NCBI RefSeq assembly: GCF_014836715.1
Contig: NZ_JACSQI010000001.1
Span: forward strand, 62,001-126,000
Origin: Escherichia whittamii
Lineage (GTDB): Bacteria > Pseudomonadota > Gammaproteobacteria > Enterobacterales > Enterobacteriaceae
Length of the DNA: 64,000 bases
Direction: 5' to 3'
Made by a program: the position numbers and the translations under genes
In this document: in pieces, positions 37,051 to 48,134 of the stretch
How the letters are laid out: each line of letters begins with the position of its first letter
Numbering within the stretch: position 1 is the stretch's first letter
Notes under the pieces: generated by a model
The model's database searches: none
Told to the model about the DNA's origin: nothing
Seen by the model: the letters and a program-made list of their open reading frames with translations, nothing else

Positions 37051-39714
37051 TTACGCCAGACGCGGGTTAACTTTTTCTGCATCGATGTTGAATTTGGCGA
37101 TTGCGTCAGCAACCACTTTCTTATCGATTTCGCCACGTTTAGCCAGTTCGCCCAGCGCCGCAACCACTACATAGGAAGCATCAACTTCGAAGTGGTGACG
37201 CAGGTTCTCACGGCTGTCGGAACGACCGAAGCCATCAGTACCCAGTACGCGGTAGTCGTCGGCCGGTACGTAAGTACGGACCTGTTCAGCGAACAGTTTC
37301 ATATAGTCGGTAGATGCTACTGCCGGAGCGTCGTTCATCACCTGAGCGATGTACGGAACGCGCGGAGTTTCCAGCGGGTGCAGCATGTTCCAGCGTTCAC
37401 AATCCTGACCATCACGCGCCAGTTCGGTGAAGGAGGTCACGCTATAAACGTCAGAACCTACGCCGTAGTCTTTCGCCAGGATCTCTGCTGCTTCACGGAC
37501 GTGACGCAGGATAGAACCGGAGCCCAGCAGCTGAACTTTACCTTTGCTACCTTCAATGGTTTCGAGTTTGTAGATACCTTTACGGATACCTTCCTCAGCA
37601 CCTTCCGGCATTGCCGGCATGTGGTAGTTTTCGTTCAGCGTGGTGATGTAGTAGTAAACGTTCTCTTGTTTTTCACCGTACATACGCTCCAGACCGTCAT
37701 GCATAATGACAGCAACTTCGTAAGCGTAAGCCGGGTCGTAAGAGATACAGTTCGGGATAGTCAGCGACTGAATGTGGCTGTGACCATCTTCGTGCTGCAG
37801 ACCTTCGCCGTTCAGGGTGGTACGACCGGAAGTACCGCCGATCAGGAAGCCACGCGCTTGCTGGTCGCCAGCCGCCCAGCACAGATCGCCGATACGCTGG
37901 AAGCCGAACATCGAGTAATAGATGTAGAACGGGATCATCGGCAGATTGTTGGTGCTGTAAGAGGTCGCCGCTGCCAGCCAGGAACAACCTGCGCCCAGCT
38001 CGTTGATCCCTTCCTGCAGAATCTGACCTTTCTCGTCTTCTTTATAGTAAGCAACCTGCTCGCGGTCCTGCGGGGTGTACTGCTGACCGTTCGGGCTGTA
38101 GATACCAATCTGACGGAACAGACCTTCCATACCGAAAGTACGCGCTTCGTCGGCGATGATCGGCACCAGGCGGTCTTTGATCGACTTGTTCTTCAGCATC
38201 ACGTTCAGGGCACGAACGAAAGCGATAGTGGTAGAGATCTCTTTGCTCTGCTCTTCCAGCAGCGCGCCGAAGTCTTGCAGGCTCGGCAGCTCCAGCTTCT
38301 CGGTGAAGTTCGGCTGGCGGCTTGGCAGATAACCGTGCAGTTTCTGACGCTGTGCGTGCAGATAGGTATGCTCTTCAGAACCTTCCGGGAAGGTGATGTA
38401 CGGCAGTTTTTCGATATCAGCGTCAGACACCGGCACATTGAAACGGTCGCGGATATGACGCACGCCGTCCATGTTCATTTTCTTAACCTGGTGCGCGATG
38501 TTTTTACCTTCAGCCGCGTCGCCCATGCCGTAACCTTTAATGGTATGAGCAAGGATTACTGTCGCTTTGCCTTTGGTTTCCTGCGCTTTCTTGAATGCAG
38601 CGTAGATTTTCTTCGGATCGTGACCACCGCGGTTCAGAGCCCAGATCTGCTCATCAGTCCAGTCTGCAACCAGTGCTGCGGTTTCCGGATATTTACCGAA
38701 GAAGTGTTCACGAACGTACGCACCATCTTTCGATTTGAAGGTCTGGTAGTCGCCGTCAACGGTTTCGTTCATCAGCTGGATCAGTTTACCGCTGGTATCT
38801 TTACGCAGCAGTTCATCCCAACGGCTACCCCACATCACTTTGATCACGTTCCAGCCAGCACCTTCGAAGATGCCTTCCAGTTCGTTGATGATCTTGCCGT
38901 TACCGGTTACCGGGCCGTCAAGACGCTGCAGGTTACAGTTGATAACGAAGACCAGGTTATCCAGTTTTTCACGGGTAGCGATGGTGATCGCACCTTTGGA
39001 TTCAGGTTCGTCCATCTCGCCGTCGCCGAGGAAAGCGTAAACGGTCTGTTTAGAGGTATCTTTCAGGCCACGGTGTTCCAGATATTTCAGGAACTTAGCC
39101 TGGTAAATAGCACCAATCGGACCCAGCCCCATAGATACGGTCGGGAACTGCCAGAATTCCGGCATCAGTTTCGGGTGCGGGTAGGAAGAGAGGCCATTGC
39201 CGTGAACTTCCTGACGGAAGTTATCCAGCTGCTCTTGAGTCAGACGACCTTCCAGGAAAGCACGTGCGTAAACGCCCGGGGAGATGTGGCCCTGGAAGTA
39301 AACCAGGTCGCCGCCATCCTGCTCGTTGCGTGCACGGAAGAAGTGGTTAAAGCACACATCATAAATGGTTGCGGAAGACTGGAAGGACGCCATGTGGCCG
39401 CCCAGTTCGAGGTCTTTTTTCGACGCACGCAAAACCGTCATGATGGCGTTCCAGCGGATAGCTGAACGAATACGGCGTTCCAGTTCCAGATTACCCGGAT
39501 ACTCCGGTTGTTCTTCAACGGGGATGGTGTTGATGTAGTTGCTGACGCCGGTGCCTGCGGCTACGTTGACTCCGCCTTTGCGGGCTTCAGCAAGCAGTTG
39601 GTCGATCAGATACTGAGCACGCTCAACACCTTCTTCACGGATGACCGATTCGATCGCCTGGAGCCAGTCGCGAGTTTCGATCGGATCCACGTCATTTGGG
39701 AAACGTTCTGACAT
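37051..39714 (-). CDS. aceE: Pyruvate dehydrogenase E1 component
   Basis: AceE decarboxylates pyruvate with thiamine diphosphate and acetylates the lipoyl groups of AceF. The 887-residue homodimeric E1 form is typical of gammaproteobacteria. The thiamine-diphosphate motif begins [12 protein letters not shown] near residue 230 and ends with the asparagines of [11 protein letters not shown]. The pyrimidine-domain glutamate and the inner-loop histidines (HTIKGYGMG) are seen. It is downstream of pdhR (161-base gap, which may hold a second promoter) and upstream of aceF. Confidence 0.98.
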   Translation of the reverse strand: MSERFPNDVDPIETRDWLQAIESVIREEGVERAQYLIDQLLAEARKGGVNVAAGTGVSNYINTIPVEEQPEYPGNLELERRIRSAIRWNAIMTVLRASKKDLELGGHMASFQSSATIYDVCFNHFFRARNEQDGGDLVYFQGHISPGVYARAFLEGRLTQEQLDNFRQEVHGNGLSSYPHPKLMPEFWQFPTVSMGLGPIGAIYQAKFLKYLEHRGLKDTSKQTVYAFLGDGEMDEPESKGAITIATREKLDNLVFVINCNLQRLDGPVTGNGKIINELEGIFEGAGWNVIKVMWGSRWDELLRKDTSGKLIQLMNETVDGDYQTFKSKDGAYVREHFFGKYPETAALVADWTDEQIWALNRGGHDPKKIYAAFKKAQETKGKATVILAHTIKGYGMGDAAEGKNIAHQVKKMNMDGVRHIRDRFNVPVSDADIEKLPYITFPEGSEEHTYLHAQRQKLHGYLPSRQPNFTEKLELPSLQDFGALLEEQSKEISTTIAFVRALNVMLKNKSIKDRLVPIIADEARTFGMEGLFRQIGIYSPNGQQYTPQDREQVAYYKEDEKGQILQEGINELGAGCSWLAAATSYSTNNLPMIPFYIYYSMFGFQRIGDLCWAAGDQQARGFLIGGTSGRTTLNGEGLQHEDGHSHIQSLTIPNCISYDPAYAYEVAVIMHDGLERMYGEKQENVYYYITTLNENYHMPAMPEGAEEGIRKGIYKLETIEGSKGKVQLLGSGSILRHVREAAEILAKDYGVGSDVYSVTSFTELARDGQDCERWNMLHPLETPRVPYIAQVMNDAPAVASTDYMKLFAEQVRTYVPADDYRVLGTDGFGRSDSRENLRHHFEVDASYVVVAALGELAKRGEIDKKVVADAIAKFNIDAEKVNPRLA

Positions 39715-39875
39715 GGGTTATTCCTTATCTATCTAATAACGTTGAGTTTTCTGGAACCTGTCCCATTGAACTCTCGCCGGAAAGCCCAATAAGACAGGTT
39801 CTACGTTTAGTTGCCGCGCTTTATATTTGCGCTTGATTTACAACATCTTCTGGTTAATTTTCACCAGAAAAATCA

Positions 39876-40640
39876 CTAATTCTTTCGTTGCTCCAGACGG
39901 CGCAGAGAACGCTCACGGCGACTCTCTTCACGGCTTCTGTCGAGCAAAATTTCTTCGATAAAGGCCAGATGGCGATGCGATGCTTCGCGCGCTTCTTCCG
40001 GCTTACCGGCCATAATCGCTTCGAATATGCGGGTGCGGTGACTACTCACCAGCGGCAGCATCTCGCGACGCGAATAGAGCAATTCGAAGTTCTGACGGAC
40101 ATTCTGGGCCAACATCGGCTCCATACACCTTAGCAGATGAAGCAAAACCACATTGTGGGCCGCTTCGGTGACGGCAATCTGATACTGGAGTACGGCGTTT
40201 GATTCCGCGTCCAGATCGCCAGACTGCTGCGCCAGCTCTATGGCGTGATGGAGTTCACGGATGCGTTCCTTGTCTTCATCGGTACTACGCAGCGCGGCGT
40301 AATAAGCGGCGATACCTTCCAGGGCGTGTCGTGTTTCGAGCAAGTCATACTGTGATTCAGGATGGTCGGAGAGCAGCTCCACCAGCGGATCGCTGAAGCT
40401 TTGCCAGAGGCTGCTCTGAACAAACGTGCCGCCACCCTGGCGACGAAGCAACAAGCCCTTCGCTTCGAGGCGTTGAATCGCCTCACGCAAGGAGGGACGG
40501 GATACGTCGAACTGTTTCGCCAGTTCGCGTTCCGGTGGGAGTTTTTCGCCCGGGCGGAGAGTGCCTTCGAGGATCAAAAACTCCAGTTGCTGCTCAATCA
40601 CATCGGAGAGTTTTGGTTGGCGGATTTTGCTGTAGGCCAT
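39876..40640 (-). CDS. pdhR: Pyruvate-sensing transcriptional repressor PdhR
   Basis: PdhR is a GntR/FadR-type repressor of pdhR-aceEF-lpd and of ndh and cyoABCDE; pyruvate releases it. The 254-residue protein begins [11 protein letters not shown] (ATG 40640; 11 further residues are open upstream but not supported). A winged helix fills residues 9-75 ([14 protein letters not shown], the GGGTFV wing) and an all-helical FCD effector domain follows, with the metal/effector histidines in AHNVVLLH and SSHRTRIF. Its own operator lies 32 bases upstream of the start codon. Confidence 0.97.
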
Positions 40641-40671
40641 GAGTTCCTGTCTTAAGCCACTTGCCGAAGTC

Positions 40672-40688
40672 AATTGGTCTTACCAATT
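40672..40688. promoter_or_regulatory. PdhR operator
   Basis: AATTGGT-CTT-ACCAATT is a perfect palindrome and an exact match to the PdhR box. It sits in the 5' leader region of pdhR and predicts autorepression of the pdhR-aceE-aceF operon. Confidence 0.92.
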
Positions 40689-41180
40689 TCATGTCTGTGA
40701 CGCTAAAGTAACAAAGTATTCACCTTATGTCCATACAGGTTTTGATTGAAATCATGAAACTGTGCACATTTTAACAACTTGACACATATAACGTTTCAAA
40801 GTTGTAACTATGCACAAATGTAGGCTTTACGTGCGAAAGGGATTTTTTAACGATTATTAAACTATAAAAATCCAAATTGAACCGATTCACTTACCAATTT
40901 TTTGATTTCTAATTCATTTTAAATGAATTTATATTCGAGAGTTGTGATGAAGATAATTTGGTCGGGACTTTACAAACGGTGTCTTTTTAAGCAACCCATC
41001 TTCAACCATGCATAAAGCGGGTGCATTCGTTGGCTCATACCATTATTCTTGATCTGACGGAAGTCTTTCTGTAACAATTCAAGCTTCTTTGATGTAAATA
41101 AATTAATACAACAAACGGAATTGCAAACTTACACACGCATCATTGCGTAGATCAAAAAAACAACCACCGCACGAGGTTTC
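40689..41180. promoter_or_regulatory. Divergent pdhR / aroP promoter region
   Basis: About 490 bases without a gene and AT-rich from roughly 40840 to 41140. It carries the pdhR promoter on the left and the aroP promoter on the right. A TyrR-like box is listed separately. Nothing else is assignable by eye. Confidence 0.55.
41093..41110 (+). promoter_or_regulatory. Likely TyrR box upstream of aroP
   Basis: TGTAAA-TAAATT-AATACA matches the TyrR consensus (TGTAAA-N6-TTTACA) at 10 of 12 positions, 70 bases before the aroP start codon. TyrR with aromatic amino acids is known to repress aroP in E. coli. A second, weaker half-like site (TGTAAC) lies about 23 bases upstream. Confidence 0.6.
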
Positions 41181-42554
41181 ATGATGGAAGGTCAACAGCA
41201 CGGCGAGCAGCTAAAGCGCGGCCTTAAAAACCGCCATATTCAGCTTATCGCGCTGGGTGGCGCGATAGGGACCGGGCTATTCCTGGGAAGCGCCTCCGTA
41301 ATACAGTCCGCAGGGCCAGGGATTATTCTGGGTTATGCCATTGCAGGTTTTATCGCCTTTCTGATCATGCGTCAGCTAGGTGAAATGGTGGTCGAAGAAC
41401 CTGTCGCAGGCTCCTTCAGCCACTTTGCTTATAAATACTGGGGCAGCTTTGCCGGATTCGCTTCTGGCTGGAACTATTGGGTACTGTACGTTTTAGTTGC
41501 CATGGCAGAACTTACGGCTGTCGGCAAATACATTCAGTTCTGGTATCCGGAAATCCCAACCTGGGCTTCTGCCGCCGTGTTCTTTGTGGTGATCAACGCC
41601 ATCAACCTGACCAACGTTAAAGTGTTTGGTGAGATGGAGTTCTGGTTTGCCATTATCAAAGTTATTGCGGTAGTGGCGATGATCATCTTCGGCGGCTGGC
41701 TGTTGTTCAGCGGCAACGGTGGCCCTCAGGCGAGCATTAGCAACCTGTGGGATCAAGGTGGCTTCCTGCCGCACGGCTTCACCGGGCTGGTAATGATGAT
41801 GGCGATTATCATGTTCTCGTTCGGAGGTCTGGAACTGGTAGGGATCACCGCAGCAGAAGCTGATAACCCAGAGCAAAGTATTCCCAAAGCGACTAACCAG
41901 GTTATCTACCGCATCCTGATTTTCTACATTGGTTCGTTAGCCGTTCTGCTCTCGCTGATGCCGTGGACACGCGTTACCGCCGATACCAGCCCGTTTGTAC
42001 TGATCTTCCACGAGTTAGGCGATACTTTTGTCGCAAACGCCCTGAACATTGTGGTACTGACGGCGGCACTTTCGGTTTACAACAGTTGCGTCTACTGCAA
42101 CAGCCGTATGCTGTTTGGTCTGGCTCAACAAGGCAATGCGCCAAAAGCGCTGGCGTCTGTCGATAAACGCGGCGTGCCGGTAAATACCATCCTGGTATCT
42201 GCGCTGGTTACAGCATTGTGTGTACTGATTAACTACCTTGCTCCAGAATCTGCGTTCGGCCTGTTAATGGCGTTGGTAGTTTCTGCACTGGTTATTAACT
42301 GGGCGATGATAAGTCTTGCGCACATGAAATTCCGTCGCGCCAAACAAGCACAAGGCGTGGCTACCCGCTTCCCTGCTCTGCTCTATCCGCTGGGTAACTG
42401 GATCTGCCTGCTGTTTATGGCGGCGGTACTGGTGATTATGCTGATGACGCCAGGAATGGCGATTTCGGTATACCTGATCCCGGTATGGCTGGTGGTGTTA
42501 GGCATCGGCTATCTGTTCAAAGAGAAAGCCGCAAAAACCGTAAAAGCGCATTAA
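41181..42554 (+). CDS. aroP: Aromatic amino acid permease AroP
   Basis: AroP is a proton-driven importer of phenylalanine, tyrosine and tryptophan in the inner membrane. It has 457 residues with twelve membrane helices of the amino acid-polyamine-organocation superfamily. The family's helix 1 signature GGAIGTGLFLGSA and the conserved EMVVEEPVAGSF loop are present. The ATG at 41181 is 4 bases from GAGG, and ATG 41184 directly after it is equally possible. A strong terminator follows, isolating it from the sugar genes downstream. Confidence 0.97.
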   Translation: MMEGQQHGEQLKRGLKNRHIQLIALGGAIGTGLFLGSASVIQSAGPGIILGYAIAGFIAFLIMRQLGEMVVEEPVAGSFSHFAYKYWGSFAGFASGWNYWVLYVLVAMAELTAVGKYIQFWYPEIPTWASAAVFFVVINAINLTNVKVFGEMEFWFAIIKVIAVVAMIIFGGWLLFSGNGGPQASISNLWDQGGFLPHGFTGLVMMMAIIMFSFGGLELVGITAAEADNPEQSIPKATNQVIYRILIFYIGSLAVLLSLMPWTRVTADTSPFVLIFHELGDTFVANALNIVVLTAALSVYNSCVYCNSRMLFGLAQQGNAPKALASVDKRGVPVNTILVSALVTALCVLINYLAPESAFGLLMALVVSALVINWAMISLAHMKFRRAKQAQGVATRFPALLYPLGNWICLLFMAAVLVIMLMTPGMAISVYLIPVWLVVLGIGYLFKEKAAKTVKAH

Positions 42555-42564
42555 TTTCTCTACG

Positions 42565-42590
42565 CCCTCACCCGTTCTGGGTGAGGGTTG
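42565..42590 (+). terminator. aroP terminator
   Basis: A perfect 9-bp stem (CCCTCACCC / GGGTGAGGG) with a 5-base loop is followed by TTGTT, ten bases after the aroP stop codon. Confidence 0.8.
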
Positions 42591-42712
42591 TTACCTGCCT
42601 CACACTTTTCCCTGTATAGCTATATCCTCCATATCAGTGGCGCTATCCTGCAACGCAATTTTCCCATATCAAGCGAATAATTATCTTCATCACTTGATGG
42701 GGAGTCTTCTCT

Positions 42713-44119
42713 ATGAACAGCAGTAAATTATCAGTAAGAGAAAAGATCGGCTATGGGATGGGCGATGCAGGATGCAACATCATCTTTGGTGCTATCATGC
42801 TGTTTGTTAACTATTTTTATACGGATATTTTTGGTCTTGCCCCCGCATTGGTTGGCGTATTATTACTTTCGGTACGCGTCATTGATGCCGTAACTGACCC
42901 GATTATGGGCGCCATTGCAGACCGGACTCAAAGCAAATATGGTCGTTTTCGCCCCTGGTTGCTGTGGATTGCTTTCCCCTACGCACTGTTTAGCATCCTG
43001 ATGTTCACCACGCCGGAGTGGAGCTACAGCAGCAAAGTTATCTATGCCTTTGCCACTTATTTCCTGCTCTCCCTGACTTACACCGCCATCAACATTCCTT
43101 ACTGTTCGTTAGGCGGTGTAATCACTAACGATCCACAAGAACGTGTGGCCTGTCAGTCGTACCGTTTTGTAATGGTAGGGATCGCCACACTTCTGCTCTC
43201 GCTGACGCTACTGCCGATGGTGGATCTATTTGGCGGCGATAACAAAGCGAAGGGATATCAACTGGCGATGACCGTACTGGCGATAATCGGCATGTGCATG
43301 TTTCTATTTTGTTTTGCCACTGTTCGCGAGCGCATTCGTCCGGCGGTACCCACACATGACGACATGAAGAATGATTTTAAAGATGTCTGGAAAAACGATC
43401 AGTGGGTGCGCATTTTGCTGCTCACCTTATGTAACGTCTGCCCAGGATTCATCCGCATGGCAGCAACCATGTACTATGTGACCTGGGTAATGGGAGAGAG
43501 TACACAGTTTGCCACACTCTTTATTAGCCTCGGCGTTGTCGGAATGATGATTGGTAGTATGCTGGCGAAAGTGTTAACCGACCGCTGGTGCAAACTGAAA
43601 GTCTTCTTCTGGACCAACATCGCGCTGGCCATTTTTTCCTGCACATTTTACCTCTTCGATCCGCACGCCACGGTGATGATTGTGGTGCTTTACTTCCTCC
43701 TCAACATTCTGCATCAGATCCCTTCCCCGCTGCACTGGTCACTGATGGCAGACGTCGACGACTACGGCGAATGGAAGACCGGTAAACGTATCACCGGCAT
43801 CAGCTTCTCCGGTAACCTTTTCTTCCTGAAACTGGGCCTGGCCATTGCCGGGGCGATGGTGGGCTTTCTGCTCTCATGGTACGGCTACGATGCTGGTGCG
43901 AAAGCCCAAAGCGCCACGGCGATTAACGGTATTGTGCTGCTCTTTACCGTCATTCCCGGAGTGGGTTATCTGATTACCGCGGGAGTGGTCCGTTTACTAA
44001 AAGTAGACCGCGAACTGATGAAACGCATTCAAAGCGATCTGGAAAAACGTCGTACCAATTACCGCGAACTTAATGATTATCAGGAAATAAACGCTGTAGA
44101 AACAGTAAGGAAAGCCTAA
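42713..44119 (+). CDS. GPH-family sugar/cation symporter
   Basis: This 468-residue inner-membrane protein belongs to the glycoside-pentoside-hexuronide:cation symporter family (MelB/XylP type). It starts with the family's MNSSKLSVREKIGYGMGDAG pattern and shows the DP-x-MGAIADRT-x-KYGRFRPW helix 2-3 loop, and twelve predicted helices. ATG 42713 has GGGGAG 10-15 bases upstream. The stop overlaps the following GH43 gene by one base (TAATG). The substrate is probably a xyloside, arabinoside or short oligosaccharide released from plant polymers; that is inferred from the partner. K-12 has no gene here as I recall. Confidence 0.9.
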   Translation: MNSSKLSVREKIGYGMGDAGCNIIFGAIMLFVNYFYTDIFGLAPALVGVLLLSVRVIDAVTDPIMGAIADRTQSKYGRFRPWLLWIAFPYALFSILMFTTPEWSYSSKVIYAFATYFLLSLTYTAINIPYCSLGGVITNDPQERVACQSYRFVMVGIATLLLSLTLLPMVDLFGGDNKAKGYQLAMTVLAIIGMCMFLFCFATVRERIRPAVPTHDDMKNDFKDVWKNDQWVRILLLTLCNVCPGFIRMAATMYYVTWVMGESTQFATLFISLGVVGMMIGSMLAKVLTDRWCKLKVFFWTNIALAIFSCTFYLFDPHATVMIVVLYFLLNILHQIPSPLHWSLMADVDDYGEWKTGKRITGISFSGNLFFLKLGLAIAGAMVGFLLSWYGYDAGAKAQSATAINGIVLLFTVIPGVGYLITAGVVRLLKVDRELMKRIQSDLEKRRTNYRELNDYQEINAVETVRKA

Positions 44120-45069
44120 TGCAAGACTGGCCGAATCCGTTTATCGAGCAACGCGCCGATCCCTTTATCCTGCGCGATGGCAACAACTATTACTTTATCG
44201 CCTCGGTGCCGGAGTATGACCGGCTGGAAATTCGCCGGGCAAATTCACTCATCGGACTGCGAAGCGCCACTCCTGTCGTGGTGTGGCGTAAACCGCAAAG
44301 CGGTCCCATGAGCGAGCTTATCTGGGCACCGGAGCTGCATCATATTGAAGACCGGTGGTATATCTATTTTGCAGCTACCCACACTCAAGCGCTCGACAAA
44401 CTGGGAATGTTTCAGCACCGGATGTTTGTCCTCGAATGCCGTGATGCCAATCCGCTCACCGGAACGTGGGTTGAAAAAGGGCAAGTTAAAACACCATTTG
44501 ATACGTTTGCCCTTGATGCCACCACCTTTCACCATCAGGGAAAACAGTGGTATCTATGGGCGCAAAAAGCGCCGGATATCGCAGGGAACTCAAATATTTA
44601 TCTGGCAGAAATGGAAAACCCATGGACGATTAAAGGCGAGCCGGTGATGTTGAGCAAACCAGAGTATGGCTGGGAATGTCGCGGATTCTGGGTCAATGAA
44701 GGTCCGGCTGTTGTGACGCATGGTAACCGACTATTTATTAGTTACTCTGCCAGTGCCACCGATGAGAACTACTGCATGGGGTTATTGTGGATAGACATTG
44801 ACGCTGACCCGAAAGTGCCAGAGAACTGGCATAAATCGACCCACCCGGTCTTTTCGACCAGCTATGCAAACCAACAGTATGGCCCTGGCCATAATAGCTT
44901 TACCCAAACCCCAGACGGTGATGATGTATTGGTCTACCACGCACGTAATTACACCGAAATTGAAGGCGATCCACTTTACGATCCCAACCGTCATACTCGC
45001 TTAAAATTAATTCGCTGGGACGAAAATGGGATGCCTGACTTTGGCATCCCACCTGCGGAAACTTACTGA
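44119..45069 (+). CDS. Cytoplasmic glycoside hydrolase, family 43
   Basis: This 316-residue enzyme has the five-bladed propeller features of GH43 beta-xylosidases and alpha-L-arabinofuranosidases. The three family acids are visible: base D14 (RADPFILRD), the pKa-setting D133 (FALDATTF) and acid E194 (NEGPAVV); WAPELHH is the usual substrate-cleft block. There is no signal peptide, so it acts on sugars brought in by the adjacent transporter. It is a single-domain protein, shorter than the ~530-residue GH43 YagH of K-12. Which glycoside it cleaves cannot be read from the sequence. Translation is coupled to the transporter through the one-base overlap. Confidence 0.9.
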   Translation: MQDWPNPFIEQRADPFILRDGNNYYFIASVPEYDRLEIRRANSLIGLRSATPVVVWRKPQSGPMSELIWAPELHHIEDRWYIYFAATHTQALDKLGMFQHRMFVLECRDANPLTGTWVEKGQVKTPFDTFALDATTFHHQGKQWYLWAQKAPDIAGNSNIYLAEMENPWTIKGEPVMLSKPEYGWECRGFWVNEGPAVVTHGNRLFISYSASATDENYCMGLLWIDIDADPKVPENWHKSTHPVFSTSYANQQYGPGHNSFTQTPDGDDVLVYHARNYTEIEGDPLYDPNRHTRLKLIRWDENGMPDFGIPPAETY

Positions 45070-45076
45070 TTACATT

Positions 45077-45097
45077 GCCCGGTGTATATCGCCGGGC
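45077..45097. terminator. Hairpin between the GH43 gene and ampE
   Basis: GCCCGG / CCGGGC stem with a 9-base loop, between converging genes. It lacks T-runs, so it is a weak terminator at best. Confidence 0.5.
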
Positions 45098-45098
45098 A

Positions 45099-45953
45099 CT
45101 ACACCAACGCCCCGTAAATCGTCAGCAGCGCAATCACTACCACAACCACGAACGAAGTTTTCTTCGCCATTGAAACCGCTGCTTTCGGCGTCTCCACCTT
45201 ATCGACATGCGGTTCACGCGCCAGAGAAAACTGCGCCAGACGCGTTAGTACCTGGTATTGCGATGTATGGAAATCGGTCAGTGAAGCAAACCAGGCAGGC
45301 AACGCTTTCTCACCGTGACCAATCAAGGCATAAACTACGCCCGCAAGGCGAACTGGCACCCAATCCAGTACATGAAGCACGGCGTCAACTCCCGACTGTA
45401 AACGATGATGCGGCGTCTGGTAACGCGCCAGCCAGTATTGCCATGCACGCAAAAACGCATACCCCGTCAGGGTAACGGGCCCCCAGGTTCCCCCCACAAT
45501 CAGCCAGAACAGCGGCGCAAGGTAAAAACGAAAGTTAATCCACAACAGGGCATTTTGCAGTTCACGCAAAAACTCACGCTCATCGCAGCCTGCGGGGACG
45601 CCATGAATCATGGTTAACTCGCCAGCCATCGTGGAACGGGCATGGCTATCGTTACGAGAAGCTGCGGTCAGATAAGCATGATAATGGAGACGAACTTTAC
45701 CTGCGCCAATACACAGTAAACCAAGCAACAGCCACACCACCAGCGTCGGGACGTTGAACAATAACCCATGCAACGCGCGCAACAGTAAAAAGGTCGCCCC
45801 CATCGCAATAATGGTCATTCCTAATGTGCGCCCCAGCGAGAAATGTTTCACCCGCCGAAAGAACGCCTCGAGGCGGTGATCGAGCTGCCAGTGCTCGCCC
45901 AGCTTAAACAGGCGCTCGAAAATTAACACCAGTAAGGTTGTGAATAGCGTCAT
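45099..45953 (-). CDS. ampE: AmpE inner-membrane protein
   Basis: AmpE (284 residues from ATG 45953) is a polytopic inner-membrane protein linked to beta-lactamase regulation and envelope signalling; its biochemical activity is unsettled. Membrane segments are evident, including [36 protein letters not shown] and the final [17 protein letters not shown]. The start overlaps the ampD stop by 4 bases, so the pair forms the ampDE operon. Confidence 0.93.
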   Translation of the reverse strand: MTLFTTLLVLIFERLFKLGEHWQLDHRLEAFFRRVKHFSLGRTLGMTIIAMGATFLLLRALHGLLFNVPTLVVWLLLGLLCIGAGKVRLHYHAYLTAASRNDSHARSTMAGELTMIHGVPAGCDEREFLRELQNALLWINFRFYLAPLFWLIVGGTWGPVTLTGYAFLRAWQYWLARYQTPHHRLQSGVDAVLHVLDWVPVRLAGVVYALIGHGEKALPAWFASLTDFHTSQYQVLTRLAQFSLAREPHVDKVETPKAAVSMAKKTSFVVVVVIALLTIYGALV

Positions 45954-46501
45954 GTTGTCTCCTTGCTGACCAGCGCACGAAACCGTGCCCAATCAAATGC
46001 AGGACCAGGATCGGTTTTACGATCCGGCGCAATATCGCAATGCCCCGTCATGTTATTAGCGATATCTGGATAGCGATGAATCAGCGCCCGCGTAACCGCC
46101 GCCAGTTGCTGATACTGCGCATCGGTATAAGCCAGCGTATCAGTGCCTTCCAGCTCAATCCCAATAGAAAAATCATTACAGCGCTCGCGACCTTGATACT
46201 GAGATCCCCCCGCATGCCAGGCGCGTTTATCGAAAGGAACATACTGGACAATTTCACCATCACGGCGAATCAAACAGTGAGCGGAAACGCGTAAATGGGC
46301 AATCTCGGCAAAGAAGGGATGTGCCTGCGGATCAATAGTCCCGGTGAATAATGCATCAATCCACGGACCGCCAAACTCGCCTGGCGGCAGGCTAATATTG
46401 TGCACCACCAGCAAGGTGGGAGTTTCGTCATCCGGGCGACAATCGTAATGTGGTGAGGGAACGCGGCGCGCGCCGACCAGCCACCCCTGTTCTAACAACA
46501 T
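45950..46501 (-). CDS. ampD: 1,6-anhydro-N-acetylmuramyl-L-alanine amidase
   Basis: AmpD cleaves anhydromuropeptides in the cytoplasm during wall recycling and thereby keeps AmpR-type induction of beta-lactamase low. The protein has 183 residues. Zinc ligands H34 ([14 protein letters not shown]), H154 and D164 ([14 protein letters not shown]) and the catalytic glutamate in SIGIELEG are present. An AAGGAG site lies 8-13 bases before the ATG. It is divergent from nadC across 87 bases. Confidence 0.97.
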   Translation of the reverse strand: MLLEQGWLVGARRVPSPHYDCRPDDETPTLLVVHNISLPPGEFGGPWIDALFTGTIDPQAHPFFAEIAHLRVSAHCLIRRDGEIVQYVPFDKRAWHAGGSQYQGRERCNDFSIGIELEGTDTLAYTDAQYQQLAAVTRALIHRYPDIANNMTGHCDIAPDRKTDPGPAFDWARFRALVSKETT

Positions 46502-46528
46502 GCAGGATCTCCTTATATGTGGTGCTAA

Positions 46529-47482
<954 letters not shown>

Positions 47483-47495
47483 CTGCTGACAGACT

Positions 47496-47526
47496 TATCC
47501 GCTCTGTAACGGGGCGGATATTCTTC
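47496..47526 (+). terminator. nadC terminator
   Basis: A TATCCGC / GCGGATA stem with an 11-base loop is followed by TTCTTCCC, shortly after the nadC stop codon. Confidence 0.6.
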
Positions 47527-47684
47527 CCTTCCCTCCTTTCTTCGTAACGCCTCGCAAATTTTCTGTCTTTTGCTGCAACGTAATAAAAAACATCTGAAGC
47601 CGCCTTCCCGTTTCGTTTTTTGCCCCTCGCCTGTGCTGATGGCGTTTGCCAAAGTAGCGCTAACCAAATCAAGGAGCGAAACAG

Positions 47685-48125
47685 ATGGACAAGCAACGCG
47701 GTTTTACACTTATCGAACTGATGGTGGTTATTGGCATCATTGCCATTTTAAGCGCCATTGGCATTCCGGCTTATCAGAACTACCTGCGCAAAGCCGCTCT
47801 CACCGACATGCTACAAACCTTTGTGCCTTACCGCACCGCCATAGAGTTATGCGCACTGGAACATGGCGGACTGGACACCTGCGACGGCGGCAGCAATGGC
47901 ATCCCCTCGCCCACCACTACCCGCTATGTTTCTGCTATGAGCGTGGCAAAGGGAGTAGTGTCGCTGACCGGGCAAGAGAGCCTCAATGGTTTAAGCGTCA
48001 TCATGACGCCCGGTTGGGATAACGCTAACGGTGTCACCGGCTGGACGCGTAACTGCAATATTCAAAGTGACAGCGCATTGCAGCAAGCCTGCGAAGACGT
48101 CTTCCGCTTTGATGACGCCAACTAA
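47685..48125 (+). CDS. ppdD: Type IV prepilin PpdD
   Basis: PpdD is the major pilin of the E. coli type IV pilus machinery. The 146-residue prepilin has the class III signal: short basic leader MDKQRG, cleavage before F7, glutamate at position +5 (FTLIELMVVIGIIAILSAIG), and the long hydrophobic helix. The globular part has two cysteine pairs (LCALEH, DTCDGG; RNCNI, QACED). AAGGAGCG lies 9-16 bases upstream. It heads the ppdD-hofB-hofC operon. Confidence 0.95.
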   Translation: MDKQRGFTLIELMVVIGIIAILSAIGIPAYQNYLRKAALTDMLQTFVPYRTAIELCALEHGGLDTCDGGSNGIPSPTTTRYVSAMSVAKGVVSLTGQESLNGLSVIMTPGWDNANGVTGWTRNCNIQSDSALQQACEDVFRFDDAN

Positions 48126-48134
48126 GGAGCGGCA

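Noticed and set aside
37192-39465. A 757-residue open frame antisense to aceE
   Set aside because: It is the mirror of a highly biased, strongly expressed gene; the codon bias of aceE keeps the opposite frame open. There is no ribosome binding site and no recognisable domain.
40641-41180. Possible small RNA gene between pdhR and aroP
   Set aside because: No promoter-plus-terminator pair bounding a stable hairpin could be made out by eye; the region is explained by two divergent promoters.
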